Shown piece by piece: positions 18,815 to 29,663 of a DNA stretch of 64,000 nt. Source of the DNA: Verrucosispora sioxanthis (GTDB lineage: Bacteria; Actinomycetota; Actinomycetes; Mycobacteriales; Micromonosporaceae); assembly GCF_010560025.1 (NCBI RefSeq), contig NZ_SAIY01000001.1, forward strand, positions 620,001 through 684,000, read 5' to 3'. The first letter of the stretch is position 1, and the number at the start of each line of letters is the position of its first letter. The position numbers were made by a program, and so were the translations under genes. The notes beneath the pieces were generated by a model. That model made no database searches. It had not been told where the DNA came from and saw only the letters and a list, made by a program, of their open reading frames with translations.

Positions 18815-20545
18815 TTAGAGGGTTTGGACGGTGGCTATGCGTTCTTCGAGTTGCTCGATGGTGGCCTGGGCGCTGGGTGGGCCGCCGCAGATGCGGCGCA
18901 GCTCAGCGTGGATCTTGCCGTGGGGCTGGCCGGTGCGGTGGTGCTGGGCCGCGACCAGGGCGTTGAGCTGACGGCGCAGGGCCACCCGGCGCTGGGCGGC
19001 GCTCATCGGTGCCGGCGGAGCGGACGCGGGCGTGGCGGACTCCGTCCTCTGCTCGGTCGCCCGACGTCGCTGGGCAGCGAGCTGGTCGGCCTGCCGCTTG
19101 GCGAGCAGTGACGCCACCTGTTCCGAGGTGAGCAACCCGGGCAGGCCGAGGTACTCCTCCTCCTCGGGAGTGCCGGCCTGGGCCGCCGTACCGAACGAGG
19201 CCCCGTCGAAGATCACTTGATCCAGTTCCGCCGTGGCGGACAGCGCGGCGAAACGCTTCTCCAGTTCACCGCTGGCCTGCTCGTCGCGCTGAGCCCGGTC
19301 CAGCAGCTCGTCGTCGAAGCCCTCGCGGTCCTTGGGCTTGCCGAGCACGTGGTCCCGCTCGGCCTCCATCTCGCTGGCCAGCCCGAGCAGGTGCGGCACG
19401 CTGGGCAGGAAGACCGACGCGGTCTCCCCGGGGCGCCGGGCCCGGACGAAGCGCCCGATGGCCTGCGCGAAGTACAGCGGGGTGCTGGCACTTGTCGCGT
19501 ACACACCAACGGCCAGCCGGGGGATGTCGACGCCTTCGGACACCATTCGTACCGCGACCAGCCATCGTTGCTCGGACGCCGCGAACGTCGCGATCCGGGC
19601 CGAGGCACCCGCGTCGTCGGAGAGCACCACGCCCGCCCGCTCCCCCGTCACCTGCTCGATGAGCCTGGCGTACGAGCGGGCCGTCTGCTGGTCGCTGGCG
19701 ATGACGAGGCCGCCCGCGTCGGGCATGCCCGCCTCCCGTAGCACGGTCAGCCGAGCGTCGGCCGCCCGCAGCACCTGCGGCATCCAGTCACCCGCCGGAT
19801 CCAGGGCGGTACGCCACGCCTGGGCGATGAGATCCTGCGTCATCGGCTCGCCCAGCCGGGCCGCCAGTTCCTCCCCGGCGTTGGTCCGCCATCGGGTCTC
19901 ACCCGAGTACGCCAGGAACAGCACCGGCCGTACCACGCCGTCGCGCAGCGCGTCGCTGTAGCCGTAGACCGAGTCGGCCCGGGAACGCAGCAGGCCGTCG
20001 CCGCCCCGCTCGTAGCTGACGAACGGGATGGGGTTGTCGTCGGACCGGAAGGGCGTACCGGTGAGCATCAGCCGGCGTACCGCCGGCTCGAAGGCCGCCT
20101 TCACCCCGTCCCCCCAGGTACGCGAGTCACCGGCGTGGTGGATCTCGTCGAGGATGACCAGGGTCCGGCGGGTCATGGTGCGCCGCCGGTGCACCTGCGG
20201 CGCCATTCCGACCTGTGCGTAGGTGACCACGGCGCCGTGGAAGTCGGCCGAGGAGTGCAGGTCGGCGTTGCGGAAGGCGGCGTCGAGTTGGATACCCACC
20301 CGGGCCGCCGCCTCCGCCCACTGGGTCTTCAGGTGTTCGGTCGGCGCGACCACGGTGACCGCCTCGACGCTGCCGTCGGCGAGCAGTTCGGCGGCGATCC
20401 GCAGGGCGAAGGTGGTCTTACCGGCCCCCGGGGTGGCGACCGCGGTGAAGTCCTCAGCCCGACGGCGCAGGTACTCCACCAGAGCCTTGCGCTGCCAGGC
20501 GCGAAGGGACGGGAACGTGTCGAGCGCCGGCGTCCGGACTGCCAC
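18815..20545 (-). CDS. DEAD/DEAH-box (superfamily 2) helicase
   Basis: 576 residues from GTG 20545, preceded by GAGAGGAG. SF2 motifs are in order: Q-type LRAWQRKAL, Walker A TPGAGKTTFALR, DEIHH box (VILDEIHHAGD), motif III LTGTPFRSD, motif V VSEGVDIPRLAVGVYAT, motif VI QAIGRFVRAR. A C-terminal ~150 residues are charged and helical. The pattern resembles XPB-like/type III restriction helicases found alone in actinobacteria; the DNA or RNA substrate is unknown. It sits alone after a ~190 bp upstream region with no recognised gene. Confidence 0.88.
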   Translation of the reverse strand: MAVRTPALDTFPSLRAWQRKALVEYLRRRAEDFTAVATPGAGKTTFALRIAAELLADGSVEAVTVVAPTEHLKTQWAEAAARVGIQLDAAFRNADLHSSADFHGAVVTYAQVGMAPQVHRRRTMTRRTLVILDEIHHAGDSRTWGDGVKAAFEPAVRRLMLTGTPFRSDDNPIPFVSYERGGDGLLRSRADSVYGYSDALRDGVVRPVLFLAYSGETRWRTNAGEELAARLGEPMTQDLIAQAWRTALDPAGDWMPQVLRAADARLTVLREAGMPDAGGLVIASDQQTARSYARLIEQVTGERAGVVLSDDAGASARIATFAASEQRWLVAVRMVSEGVDIPRLAVGVYATSASTPLYFAQAIGRFVRARRPGETASVFLPSVPHLLGLASEMEAERDHVLGKPKDREGFDDELLDRAQRDEQASGELEKRFAALSATAELDQVIFDGASFGTAAQAGTPEEEEYLGLPGLLTSEQVASLLAKRQADQLAAQRRRATEQRTESATPASAPPAPMSAAQRRVALRRQLNALVAAQHHRTGQPHGKIHAELRRICGGPPSAQATIEQLEERIATVQTL

Positions 20546-20738
20546 GAGTTAGCTCCTCTCCGGCCACGGAATGTCCCGGCCGCAGGCCGGCGGGCCCGGG
20601 CCGGGGGGCACGGCGGTCGCCCCACGAAAATGCCTCCGCGCAGCCGAGCCGCGAAGGCCGACACAGCATAACCAGCAGCCGCCCGGCCGCCCACGCGACG
20701 CCACACCCGTCACCGAGGTGCCGTTCGCCACTGCTGGC

Positions 20739-21392
20739 TCACTCCGGCGGCGGCCCCGACAGACCGGTGCGTGGTGGTCGCACCGTCGCCACCGGAGCCG
20801 ACCAGCGCCGACGCAGGGCGACCAGGCGTACGCCGAAGACCAGCACCACGGCGACGGTGAGCGGGATCGGCCCGGTGTGCCCGAGGCCATGGAGGAGCAC
20901 CACCACGATCGAGCCGACGAGCGACGCGACCGCGTAGATCTCCCGCCGCAACACCACCGGGATCTCACCGGTGAGCAGGTCGCGGACGAGTCCCCCACCG
21001 ATCGCGGTGATCATGCCGATCAGGCAGGCACCGACCGCCGGGACCCGGGCGTCGAGGGCCTTGAGGGTGCCGGCGACGGTGAACAGGCCGAGCCCGGCCG
21101 CATCCAGCACCAGGACGGTGGTGCGCAGCCGGGCGAACTGTGGGTGCAGCCAGAAGATCGCTGCGGCGGTCACGGCGGCGGTACCCGCGTAACGCCAGTC
21201 GGCGAAGGCCAACGGCGGAACCTCGTCGATGACCAGGTCCCGGACGATCCCGCCGCCGAGGGCGGCGACGAAGCCGACGAAGACCACGCCGAAGAGGTCG
21301 AGCCGTTTGGCCACCGCCGCGGAGGCGCCCGAGGCGGCGAAGACCGCGACTCCGGCCAGGTCAGCCAGGAGAAGGGCGGTGGAGGTGGTCAC
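20739..21392 (-). CDS. trimeric intracellular cation (TRIC) channel family protein
   Basis: 217 residues, about seven hydrophobic helices, organised as a two-fold repeat. Each half carries a glycine-rich signature (LGGGIVRDLVIDEVP and IGGGLVRDLLTGEIP), the UPF0126/TRIC hallmark. Prokaryotic TRIC proteins form trimers conducting K+ and Na+. A short tail ends near the gene for DUF3039 upstream. The ion is inferred from the family. Confidence 0.9.
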   Translation of the reverse strand: MTTSTALLLADLAGVAVFAASGASAAVAKRLDLFGVVFVGFVAALGGGIVRDLVIDEVPPLAFADWRYAGTAAVTAAAIFWLHPQFARLRTTVLVLDAAGLGLFTVAGTLKALDARVPAVGACLIGMITAIGGGLVRDLLTGEIPVVLRREIYAVASLVGSIVVVLLHGLGHTGPIPLTVAVVLVFGVRLVALRRRWSAPVATVRPPRTGLSGPPPE

Positions 21393-21431
21393 CGCCGCAG
21401 GTTACGCGGGCCGCCGCGCGGACCGAGGGCG

Positions 21432-21650
21432 TCACTCGCGGTACGAGTCGTAGATCTCCTTGCACTTCGGGCAGACCGGTGAACCCGGTTTGGGCGTCTT
21501 CGTCACCGGAAACGTCTCCCCGCACAGCGCCACGACGAAGGTGCCCATGACGGCACTCTCGGCGATCTTTTCTTTCCGGACGTAGTGGAACATCTCCGGA
21601 CCGGTGTCGGCGTCCTTCAGCTCGGGACGTTCGAGGATCTGTGTAGTCAC
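21432..21650 (-). CDS. DUF3039 small CxxC protein
   Basis: 72 residues from GTG 21650, chosen because GGAGGT lies just upstream; the open frame continues to a TTG at 21671. The sequence TQILERPELKDADTG, a histidine (FHYVRKEK), and cysteines LCGETF ... CPKCKEIYDSY match DUF3039, a likely zinc-binding actinobacterial family of unknown function. Only 39 bp separate it from the TRIC gene, so co-transcription is possible. Confidence 0.88.
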   Translation of the reverse strand: MTTQILERPELKDADTGPEMFHYVRKEKIAESAVMGTFVVALCGETFPVTKTPKPGSPVCPKCKEIYDSYRE

Positions 21651-21738
21651 GTCTGCACCTCCAACCGACAAGTCTGGCAGGTCACCCGCACCCGGTCCAC
21701 CTGAGGTGACCCGGATGGCGGGCGTACGGTGAGCGATT

Positions 21739-22674
21739 GTGACCGACTTTCATCTTCGCTACGGCACCGAGGTGGCCCGGGCACTGCGCGAGCAGGGGCC
21801 CGTGGTCGCTCTGGAGAGCACCATCGTCTCGCACGGCCTGCCCCGGCCGGACAACCTCCGGGTGGCCCGGCAGATCGAACAGGCCGTCCGGGACGCCGGC
21901 GCGGTGCCGGCCACCATCGGCATGGTCGCCGGCGAACTCGTGGTCGGGCTCGACGACGCCGAACTGACCCGGCTGGCCACCGCCGACGGGGTGACCAAGC
22001 TCTCCGTACGCGACCTCGCGGTGGCGGCCGCATCCGGCGCTGACGGTGCCACCACGGTGGCCGCGACAAGTGCCGTGGCGGCCGCGGCGGGCATCGGCGT
22101 GTTCGCCACCGGCGGGCTGGGCGGGGTGCACCGCGAGGCGGCGCAGACCTTCGACGAGTCCGCCGACCTGGTCACCCTGGCACGTACGCCGATCGCGGTG
22201 GTCTGCGCCGGGGTGAAGTCGATCCTCGACGTGGGCGCGACCCTGGAGCGGCTGGAGACCCTCGGGGTGGCCGTGGTCGGCTACCGGACCCGCCGGTTTC
22301 CGGGCTTCTTCATCACCGACGGCGGCTTCGACCTGGACTGGTCGGTCAACTCCCCGGAACGGGTCGCCGACGTGCTGGCCGCCCGCGAGCAGCACCGGGC
22401 ACACCATGGCGGGCTGATCGTCGCCAACCCGCTGCCCACCGACGAGCAGCTCGACCCGGACCTGCACGACCGTACCCTCACCGAGGGTCTCGCCCGGCTG
22501 GAGCGCGACGGGGTGACCGGCAAGGCCGTCACGCCGTACCTGCTTGCCCACTTCCACTCCGCGACGCAGGGCGCCAGCCTGGCGGTGAACGTCCGGATCA
22601 TCCTGCGCAACGCCGATCTGGCCGCCCGGATCGCGGTCGCCGCCGCCCAGCGCCGGGTCGACGCGTCGGCGTGA
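21739..22674 (+). CDS. psuG: pseudouridine-5'-phosphate glycosidase
   Basis: 311 residues. Cleaves pseudouridine 5'-phosphate to uracil and ribose 5-phosphate, using Mn2+ and a Schiff-base lysine. Family motifs include [17 protein letters not shown] near the N-terminus, [13 protein letters not shown] with the lysine, [27 protein letters not shown], and [17 protein letters not shown]. It overlaps the kinase gene by 4 bp (GTGA), completing a two-step pathway for pseudouridine from RNA turnover. Confidence 0.95.
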   Translation: MTDFHLRYGTEVARALREQGPVVALESTIVSHGLPRPDNLRVARQIEQAVRDAGAVPATIGMVAGELVVGLDDAELTRLATADGVTKLSVRDLAVAAASGADGATTVAATSAVAAAAGIGVFATGGLGGVHREAAQTFDESADLVTLARTPIAVVCAGVKSILDVGATLERLETLGVAVVGYRTRRFPGFFITDGGFDLDWSVNSPERVADVLAAREQHRAHHGGLIVANPLPTDEQLDPDLHDRTLTEGLARLERDGVTGKAVTPYLLAHFHSATQGASLAVNVRIILRNADLAARIAVAAAQRRVDASA

Positions 22675-23594
22675 CCGGGGTGACCGAGAACGACAGCGGC
22701 GGTACCGGCCGGGTCCTGGTCGTCGGCGACGTGGTCACGGACGTGGTGGCGGTGCTCTCCGGACCGTTGGCGTCCGGCTCCGACACCCCGGCGGCGATCA
22801 GGTCCACCGGCGGCGGGCAGGCGGCCAACACCGCGTCCTGGCTGGCCGCCCAGGGGGTACCGGTGACCCTGGTGGGCGCGGTCGGCGACGACGGCGCCGG
22901 GCGTGACCGGGTGGCGGAGCTGACCGCCGCCGGAGTCGACTGCGCCGTGGAACGGATCGCCGGTACCACCACCGGCACGGTGATCGTGCTGACCGCCGGC
23001 GGCGAACGCACCATGGTCACCGAGCGTGGGGCGAACGTACGGCTGCGTCCCGACCACGTGGCCGCGGCGCTGTCCGGTGCGCCGGATGCCACCCACCTGT
23101 ACCTGTCCGGGTACACCCTGTTGGACGCGGAGTCCCGACCGGCCGGCCTGCGGGCGCTGGCCGGCGCCCGCGAACGCGGCCTGACCACGAGCGTCGACGC
23201 GGCCTCCGCGGCACCGCTGCGGGCGGTCGGGCCGGCGGCCTTCCTGAACTGGGTACGCGAGGTCGACCTGCTGCTGGTCAACGTCGACGAGGCCACCGTG
23301 CTGGCGGGTGGGCTGGAGCCGGCGGCACAGGGCAGGGCACTGCTCTCCGTGGCCCGTCGGGTGGTGGTCAAACGCGGCGGGGCCGGTGCCGTCTGGGTCG
23401 ACCGGGACGCGACGATCGTCACCTCGGCGGCGCATCGGGTGACGGTGCGGGACGTGACCGGGGCGGGTGACGCCTTCGCGGCGGGCCTGCTGCGTGCCTG
23501 GCTGGCCGGGGCGGCACCCGACGCCGCCCTGGCCCGGGCGGTCGATCTCGGTGCCGCGGCGGTGGCGCAGGTCGGGGCCCGACCCGTTCGTTGA
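22671..23594 (+). CDS. psuK: PfkB-family carbohydrate kinase, probable pseudouridine kinase
   Basis: 307 residues. PfkB signatures are present: the N-terminal [16 protein letters not shown] substrate-binding segment, and the C-terminal [16 protein letters not shown] anion hole with catalytic Asp. Coupling to psuG strongly suggests phosphorylation of pseudouridine before glycosidic cleavage. Other PfkB substrates (ribose, adenosine) cannot be excluded from sequence alone. It converges on DUF3099 with a 15-bp gap. Confidence 0.88.
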   Translation: MTGVTENDSGGTGRVLVVGDVVTDVVAVLSGPLASGSDTPAAIRSTGGGQAANTASWLAAQGVPVTLVGAVGDDGAGRDRVAELTAAGVDCAVERIAGTTTGTVIVLTAGGERTMVTERGANVRLRPDHVAAALSGAPDATHLYLSGYTLLDAESRPAGLRALAGARERGLTTSVDAASAAPLRAVGPAAFLNWVREVDLLLVNVDEATVLAGGLEPAAQGRALLSVARRVVVKRGGAGAVWVDRDATIVTSAAHRVTVRDVTGAGDAFAAGLLRAWLAGAAPDAALARAVDLGAAAVAQVGARPVR

Positions 23595-23609
23595 GCCACG
23601 CCGGGCGGG

Positions 23610-23972
23610 TCAGGGCTCGGCGTCGATCACCTTGTGCGGCCGCTCCTCGGCGGCGAGGCTCATCGGGGGCGGCGCCGCCTCGGTGGCCGACCGCGACGAG
23701 AAGCGGTTGGCGAGGCGGTGGCGCTCCTTGGGCGGCCGGTCGTTGGCCAGCAGTACCGCGAGCCACGGGATGAGCACCATGCCCAGCGCGACCAGCGGCA
23801 GCCAGAGCCAGAGCAGTGGTGCCCGCACCCCGACCAGGATCGCGCCGACGATCACACAGGCGACGCGGACACCCATCATCACGACGTAACGCCGCTGCCG
23901 GCTGGTCAGTTGATCATCCTGGCTGCGGGCGGCGTCGGTGATGAGAATCGGCTGGTACGCCTGGCGCTTCAC
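23610..23972 (-). CDS. DUF3099 membrane protein
   Basis: 120 residues from GTG 23972 (VKRQAYQPILITDAARSQDD). That N-terminal signature plus SRQRRYVVMMGVR defines DUF3099. Two hydrophobic segments follow (VACVIVGAILVG, LLWLWLPLVALGMVLIPWLAVLL), and the C-terminus is basic and cytoplasmic. The function is unknown; the family is restricted to actinobacteria. It diverges from the toxin-like gene. Confidence 0.88.
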   Translation of the reverse strand: MKRQAYQPILITDAARSQDDQLTSRQRRYVVMMGVRVACVIVGAILVGVRAPLLWLWLPLVALGMVLIPWLAVLLANDRPPKERHRLANRFSSRSATEAAPPPMSLAAEERPHKVIDAEP

Positions 23973-24082
23973 CCGTGGTACCTCCTCTGGAGGGGTCGCA
24001 CTCCATCCTGTCACTCGGACCGGGCGAGCGACGAGGATCGTCGCGCCCGAAATTCGTGTTACGCCCGTGGTACGCTCGCCGC

Positions 24083-24382
24083 GTGGGCAGCAGGTTCAGC
24101 TTCACTGACGAGGCGCTGGCCAATCTGCGGGTCTACGACGTCACGCCGGGGGAAGTCTGGGAGGCGCTGCACAGCGGCCGGCGGGTGATCCGCCACCTCG
24201 GCGACGACGTGATGGTGGTCTACGCCCCCACCGCCCGCGGACGCCGGGTGGCCGTGCTGCTGGCCGAGACCGACGGCGCCGACAACGACTGGGACGTCCT
24301 CTCCGCCCGCGAGTTGAGCGACGTCGAGGCAAAACGCTACGACGAGGCCGTGCGGAATTCTCCGGAGACGAGGAGGCGGTGA
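24083..24382 (+). CDS. BrnT-like putative toxin of a type II toxin-antitoxin pair
   Basis: 99 residues from GTG 24083. Sequence order TPGEVWEALHSGRRV, DDVMVVYAPTARGRRVAVLL and DVLSARELSDVEAKRYDEA parallels the beta-strand layout and the terminal SAR...E..Y motif of BrnT ribonucleases. The similarity is weak and the N-terminal BrnT signature is not obvious. It overlaps the next gene, a ribbon-helix-helix protein, by 4 bp. Toxin-first order with an overlapping RHH antitoxin is the BrnTA arrangement. Toxicity is inferred; it could be an unrelated small protein with its regulator. Confidence 0.5.
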   Translation: MGSRFSFTDEALANLRVYDVTPGEVWEALHSGRRVIRHLGDDVMVVYAPTARGRRVAVLLAETDGADNDWDVLSARELSDVEAKRYDEAVRNSPETRRR

Positions 24383-24696
24383 CGATGAACCGTCACGACG
24401 CGATCAAGCAGTTCCACGGCGGCGGCGACCGGATCGCCGATCTGATCGACGAGAGCCAGGCGGTGGGACTGCCCACCCCCGACACCGAGACTCCGATGAT
24501 CAGCCGGTCGGTCCGGCTGCCGCTGGAGACGTACGAACGGGTCCGGGCCGCCGCCGACGCCCGGGGCATCGGCGTGACGACGCTGATGCGGCAGTGGATC
24601 GAGGCGGGCCTGGCCGACCTGGACGACTCGGCGACCGTCTCGCTGGCCGACGTCCGGCGGGCCATCGCCTCGCTGGCCCACCCGAGCGCCGCCTGA
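24379..24696 (+). CDS. ribbon-helix-helix (CopG-like) putative antitoxin
   Basis: 105 residues from GTG 24379 (MTMN; ATG 24385 is an alternative), preceded by AGGAGGC. A segment from about residue 40, ISRSVRLPLETYERVRAAAD then GIGVTTLMRQWIEAGL, is a clear ribbon-helix-helix DNA-binding domain. The ~40 residues before it may bind the partner protein. In BrnA-type antitoxins the RHH domain binds the promoter and autoregulates, and the same is expected here. The adjacent gene order supports a TA module. Confidence 0.65.
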   Translation: MTMNRHDAIKQFHGGGDRIADLIDESQAVGLPTPDTETPMISRSVRLPLETYERVRAAADARGIGVTTLMRQWIEAGLADLDDSATVSLADVRRAIASLAHPSAA

Positions 24697-24760
24697 CGGA
24701 ATCGTCATCCGTGCCCGGCGACCCGCGCCGGGCCCACGCGGCGGGGCCGTGGCGCGCACG

Positions 24761-25987
24761 TCAGGTCGGGAAGTTGGCATCACCCGGATCCGGGCGGTCC
24801 AGCGGGGAGGCCGACGACTCCATCGGCTGATCACGAGCCCGCAACCCGTCCACGACGGCCACCACGGCCAGCCCACCGGCAACCACGGACAGCGCCAGCA
24901 TCGGCGTGCCGAGCAGGAGCAGCGGAGCGGACCCGACCAGCACGAGCGTCATCAGCACCCGTCGGCGGGAGACCCGGGCGAAGATCTCGTACTCGAAACG
25001 GGTCCGCCCCAGCAGGAACAGGACCGGCCCGCCGACGATGAAGATCAGCCAGGCCGGCTCGACCCGGTCGAACGGTTTCACGATGACCAACTCGTAGCCC
25101 ACCCCGGTGAGCAGCACGCCGAGCACCATGACCAGGTGCGTGGTGGAGGCGGAGGCACCGAGCCGACCGGGCGACCGGGCCAGCCGCAGCGCCTCGACGA
25201 GCAGGTGACCGGCCCGATGGAAGTAGATCCGCCAGAGCAGCGCGGTGGTGAGGAAGGCGACCGTGAAGGCCGCCGCCGCGAGCTGGCCGAACCCCTCGCC
25301 GCTGTAGGTGATCCCGATGACCAGGATCGTCTCGCCCAGCGCGATGAGGAAGATCTGCTGGTAGCGCTCCGCGATGTGCTCCCCGGCGATCCGCCAGGCC
25401 GAGACCGGCGCCCGCCCCAGCCCGGGCACCGGCCAACCCAGCAGGTATCCGGTCAGGTCGATGGTGATGGCCAGCGCCCACAGCCCGAATCGCAGGTCGG
25501 CGTGCCCGAGCGCGCCGGCCAGCCAGAACGCACCGGACAGCGCCGCCCAGGCGGCCAGCCGCCACGGCACGGTACGGCGCGGGTGCCGACCCAGCACGGC
25601 GGCGATGATCAGCGGTCGCGCGATCACCGTCACCAGGTAGGCCACCACGAACGGCAACGCCCGCTCCTCGAACCCCCGGGGCACGGTGACGGCCATCACC
25701 AGGCTGCCGAACATCGTCCCGACCACGACGAGCTGGATCGTCAGGGCGTCCGGCTCGTACCGGCTGGTGACCCAGTTGATCAATGTCCAGACATGCCACA
25801 GGGCGAGGAAGAGGATCAGGGTCTCCAGGAAGCCCAACACGGTCAGCCCGTGCTCGACCTCGTCGATGAAGCGGACCGAGACCCGGGTGAAGGCGAAGAC
25901 GAAGGCCAGGTCGAGGAAGAGTTCCAGGAAGGTGGCCCGCGACATGCCGTGCCCACCACGCAGCAGCGCGCCGCCCCGCTGCGCCAT
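24761..25987 (-). CDS. low temperature requirement A (LtrA) family membrane protein
   Basis: 408 residues with about 11 hydrophobic helices. The N-terminal FLELFLDLAFVFAFTRVS is the family hallmark, followed by HVWTLINWVTSRYEPD and later ERYQQIFLIALGETILVIG. LtrA was named from Listeria growth at low temperature; its biochemical role is unclear. It is monocistronic, converging on the toxin-antitoxin-like pair. Confidence 0.9.
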   Translation of the reverse strand: MAQRGGALLRGGHGMSRATFLELFLDLAFVFAFTRVSVRFIDEVEHGLTVLGFLETLILFLALWHVWTLINWVTSRYEPDALTIQLVVVGTMFGSLVMAVTVPRGFEERALPFVVAYLVTVIARPLIIAAVLGRHPRRTVPWRLAAWAALSGAFWLAGALGHADLRFGLWALAITIDLTGYLLGWPVPGLGRAPVSAWRIAGEHIAERYQQIFLIALGETILVIGITYSGEGFGQLAAAAFTVAFLTTALLWRIYFHRAGHLLVEALRLARSPGRLGASASTTHLVMVLGVLLTGVGYELVIVKPFDRVEPAWLIFIVGGPVLFLLGRTRFEYEIFARVSRRRVLMTLVLVGSAPLLLLGTPMLALSVVAGGLAVVAVVDGLRARDQPMESSASPLDRPDPGDANFPT

Positions 25988-26021
25988 CGACCGCCCCCCG
26001 CCGTCGTCGGAGGCGGCCCGG

Positions 26022-26603
26022 TCAGTCCCCGAGTGCGTTCGCCTTCGCCGCCGCCTTCATCTGCTGTTTGTACTCCCGAACCAGGCGCAGTGACTCGGCA
26101 TCGGTCACATCGGCGACGGACCGGTGGGCCTCGGGATCGCCGTAGTGACCCGCAGCCTCCCGCCAGCCCGGCGGTCGCACCCCGAACCGCTTGCCGAGCA
26201 GGGCGAGGAAGATCTGAGCCTTCTGCCGACCGAATCCGGGCAGGGCGGTGATCCGCCCGAGCAGCTCGCGGCCGTCGGCCGGGTCCGCCCAGAGCCGGGC
26301 CGCATCGCCGTCGTAGCGCTCGACCAGCACCCGGCACACCTGCTGTACCCGGGCCGCCATCGCCTTGGGAAAGCGGTGCAGCGCGGGTGGCTGGGCGAAG
26401 ATGGCCACCAGGGCCTCCGGATCGAAGTCGGCCAGCTCCCGGGCGTCCAGGTCGTGGCCGAGCCGCTGGGCCAGCACGTACGGCGAGGAGAAGGCCTTCT
26501 CCATCGAGACCTGCTGGTCGAGCACCATGCCGACGAGCAGGGCCAGCGGGTCGCGGGCCAGCAGCTGGTTCGCCTGCGGGTCGATGGGCAGCGCGAGCGT
26601 CAT
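26022..26603 (-). CDS. HhH-GPD base-excision DNA repair glycosylase
   Basis: 193 residues. The helix-hairpin-helix segment LLGRITALPGFGRQKAQIFLALLG (LPGxG core) is clear, and LARDPLALLVGMVLDQQVSMEKAF matches the N-terminal helical part of HhH-GPD enzymes. The catalytic Asp/Lys position is not obvious: the C-terminal half lacks the FCL cysteine cluster, so substrate specificity is open. It is a compact, standalone actinobacterial form. Confidence 0.85.
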   Translation of the reverse strand: MTLALPIDPQANQLLARDPLALLVGMVLDQQVSMEKAFSSPYVLAQRLGHDLDARELADFDPEALVAIFAQPPALHRFPKAMAARVQQVCRVLVERYDGDAARLWADPADGRELLGRITALPGFGRQKAQIFLALLGKRFGVRPPGWREAAGHYGDPEAHRSVADVTDAESLRLVREYKQQMKAAAKANALGD

Positions 26604-26683
26604 GCCCTCATCCTGCCCGTACGCCGGTCGGGACGGGCGCCGACACCCACCTCGGACCGACCGGTCGGGGCACGACGTGACGC

Positions 26684-26719
26684 GGCCCGGCGGATCGGTT
26701 TCGCACCGTCCGCCGGGCC
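26684..26719 (-). terminator. hairpin downstream of subtilisin gene
   Basis: An 11-bp stem (GGCCCGGCGGA / TCCGCCGGGCC) with a 14-base loop, ~17 bp past the protease stop on the minus strand. Confidence 0.6.
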
Positions 26720-26736
26720 GGTTGTGCCGGTGAGGG

Positions 26737-27957
<1,221 letters not shown>

Positions 27958-28043
27958 CGTGCTCCTTACCTGGGCGGCCGACCGGGCTTCTGGCCGGGCG
28001 GTCCGCACCCTGGACTGAGTTGGAGGGAATGCTAGCGTTAGAT

Positions 28044-28066
28044 CGACAGATATGACATAGATGTCG
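28044..28066 (-). promoter_or_regulatory. inverted repeats in subtilisin promoter region
   Basis: CGACA-N13-TGTCG encloses a second inverted repeat GACAT-AG-ATGTC (28054-28065), in the most AT-rich stretch nearby. It sits ~90 bp upstream of the protease start. Candidate operator; the regulator is unknown. Confidence 0.4.
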
Positions 28067-28148
28067 GTAGATTTAACTTCGGATGTCACGGGCGGTGCTC
28101 TCCGGACCCGACGCCACCAGGCAGGATGACGGTGTGGACGGACATGAC

Positions 28149-29611
28149 ATGCTGCTCTCCCCCGCCGGCATCGAAGCGCTGCGGACCGCGCTGACCCGGC
28201 GGGCTTCACCAGAACGGCATCGCCGCGCGGTTCGGCCCGCAGGCGACCGGCGGGTCGCCCGCAACGACTTCCGGGCCGGGCAGCGCCACCGCCGACCGGG
28301 ATCCCCTGGCCACCCTGATCCGGGTGTTCATCTGCGAGCAGACCGAACTGGAGGCGGCGGTGGCGGCCGCGCTGGCCGCTGCCGCTCACCGACGCGCTCG
28401 ACGCCGGGATCGTCGAACGGCACGGCGACGGGCTGCGGATGGGACTGGACCTGGAGCCGTACGGCGACGACTGGTGGGTCTCCGCGGACGTGCCGGCCAG
28501 CGCCCGCCCGGGCCGCCCGCTGCACGCCGAACACGTGCTCGGCATCGGCGGCGCGACCCAGACGATGATCGGGGCAGCCGTCCGACGGCCGGTGGACAGC
28601 GCGCTGGACCTGGGTACCGGCTCGGGCGTGCAGGCACTGCACCTGGGCACCCACGCCCGGCGGGTCACCGCCACCGACGTGTCCCGGCGGGCGCTGCGCT
28701 TCGCCGCCACCACCGCCGCCCTCAACGGTCAGGAATGGGAGTTGCTGCACGGTGACCTGGTGGCCCCGGTCGCCGGCCGGCGGTTCGACCTCGTGGTGAG
28801 CAACCCGCCGTTCGTGGTCGGGCCGGGCACCACCACCCACGTCTACCGCGACTCCGGCCGGGTCGGCGACGCCATCGGCGCGGAGCTGGCCGCCGCCGCC
28901 CCCGGCCTGCTCACCGAGGGCGGCACCATGCAGTACCTCGCCAACTGGGTGCACGTGACCGGCGAGGACTGGGGCGAGCGGGTCGCCGGCTGGTTCGCCG
29001 GTACCGGCCTGGACGCCTGGGTCATCCAGCGCGAGGTCGCCGACCCGATGGCGTACGTGAACCTGTGGCTGACCGATGTCGGGGAGGCCACCGACCCGCA
29101 GCGGATGGCCGACTGGCTCGACTGGTTCGACGCGCACAAGGTGGAGGCGATCGGCTTCGGCATCGTCTCGCTGCGTCGCGGCGACCGCGACGACCCGGTG
29201 CTGCGGGTGGAGGACCTGCGCCAGCGGGTACAGCCACCGATGGGCGACCGGATCGCCGACTGGTTCGACCGGCAGGACTGGCTGCACGGACGCGAGACCG
29301 ACGGGCTGCTGACCGCGCGGTATCGCGCCGCCGACGGGCTCCAACTGCGCCAGGAGGCGACGATGGGCACCGACGGTTGGGGGGTGGACCGGCAGGTCCT
29401 CGCCCTGCCCGACGGACTGCGCTGGACCGAGGAGATCGACCCACTGGTGCTGGCCCTGGTGGGCGGGGCCGACGGGCGGTTGCCGCTGCGTGACCAGCTC
29501 GCGCTACTTGCCGTCGCCCACGACGTGGCCGTCGACGAACTGGCCGAGGCGGCCGGGCCGATCGTGGCGCACCTGGTGGAGCGCGGCTTCATCGCGCCGG
29601 TGCAGCCGTGA
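28149..29611 (+). pseudogene. class I SAM-dependent methyltransferase (HemK-like), N-terminal frameshifts
   Basis: The intact part (from 28439) shows motif I LDLGTGSGVQALHLG, acidic TATDVS, and the NPPF(V) catalytic motif (LVVSNPPFVVGPG) of N6-adenine/glutamine methyltransferases. The ~95 N-terminal codons are in other frames: LLSPAGIEALRTALTR (frame from 28149), NGIAARFGPQ and ADRDPLATLIRVFICEQTE in a second, and LTDALDAGIVERHGDGLR in the third. The changes near 28200 and 28385 are each explained by small losses in GC-rich sequence. Either the assembly has deletions or the gene is decaying. Target (rRNA, DNA or protein) unknown; actinobacterial length is ~490-500 aa. Confidence 0.75.
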
Positions 29612-29663
29612 GCCGCCCGATGCCTGCACGCTCGGCAAGCGGTCGCGCGCCGGTGGCCGCCTG

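Noticed and set aside
22281..23599. long minus-strand frames over psuG-psuK
   Set aside because: Composition artefact; the plus-strand genes carry full catalytic motifs.
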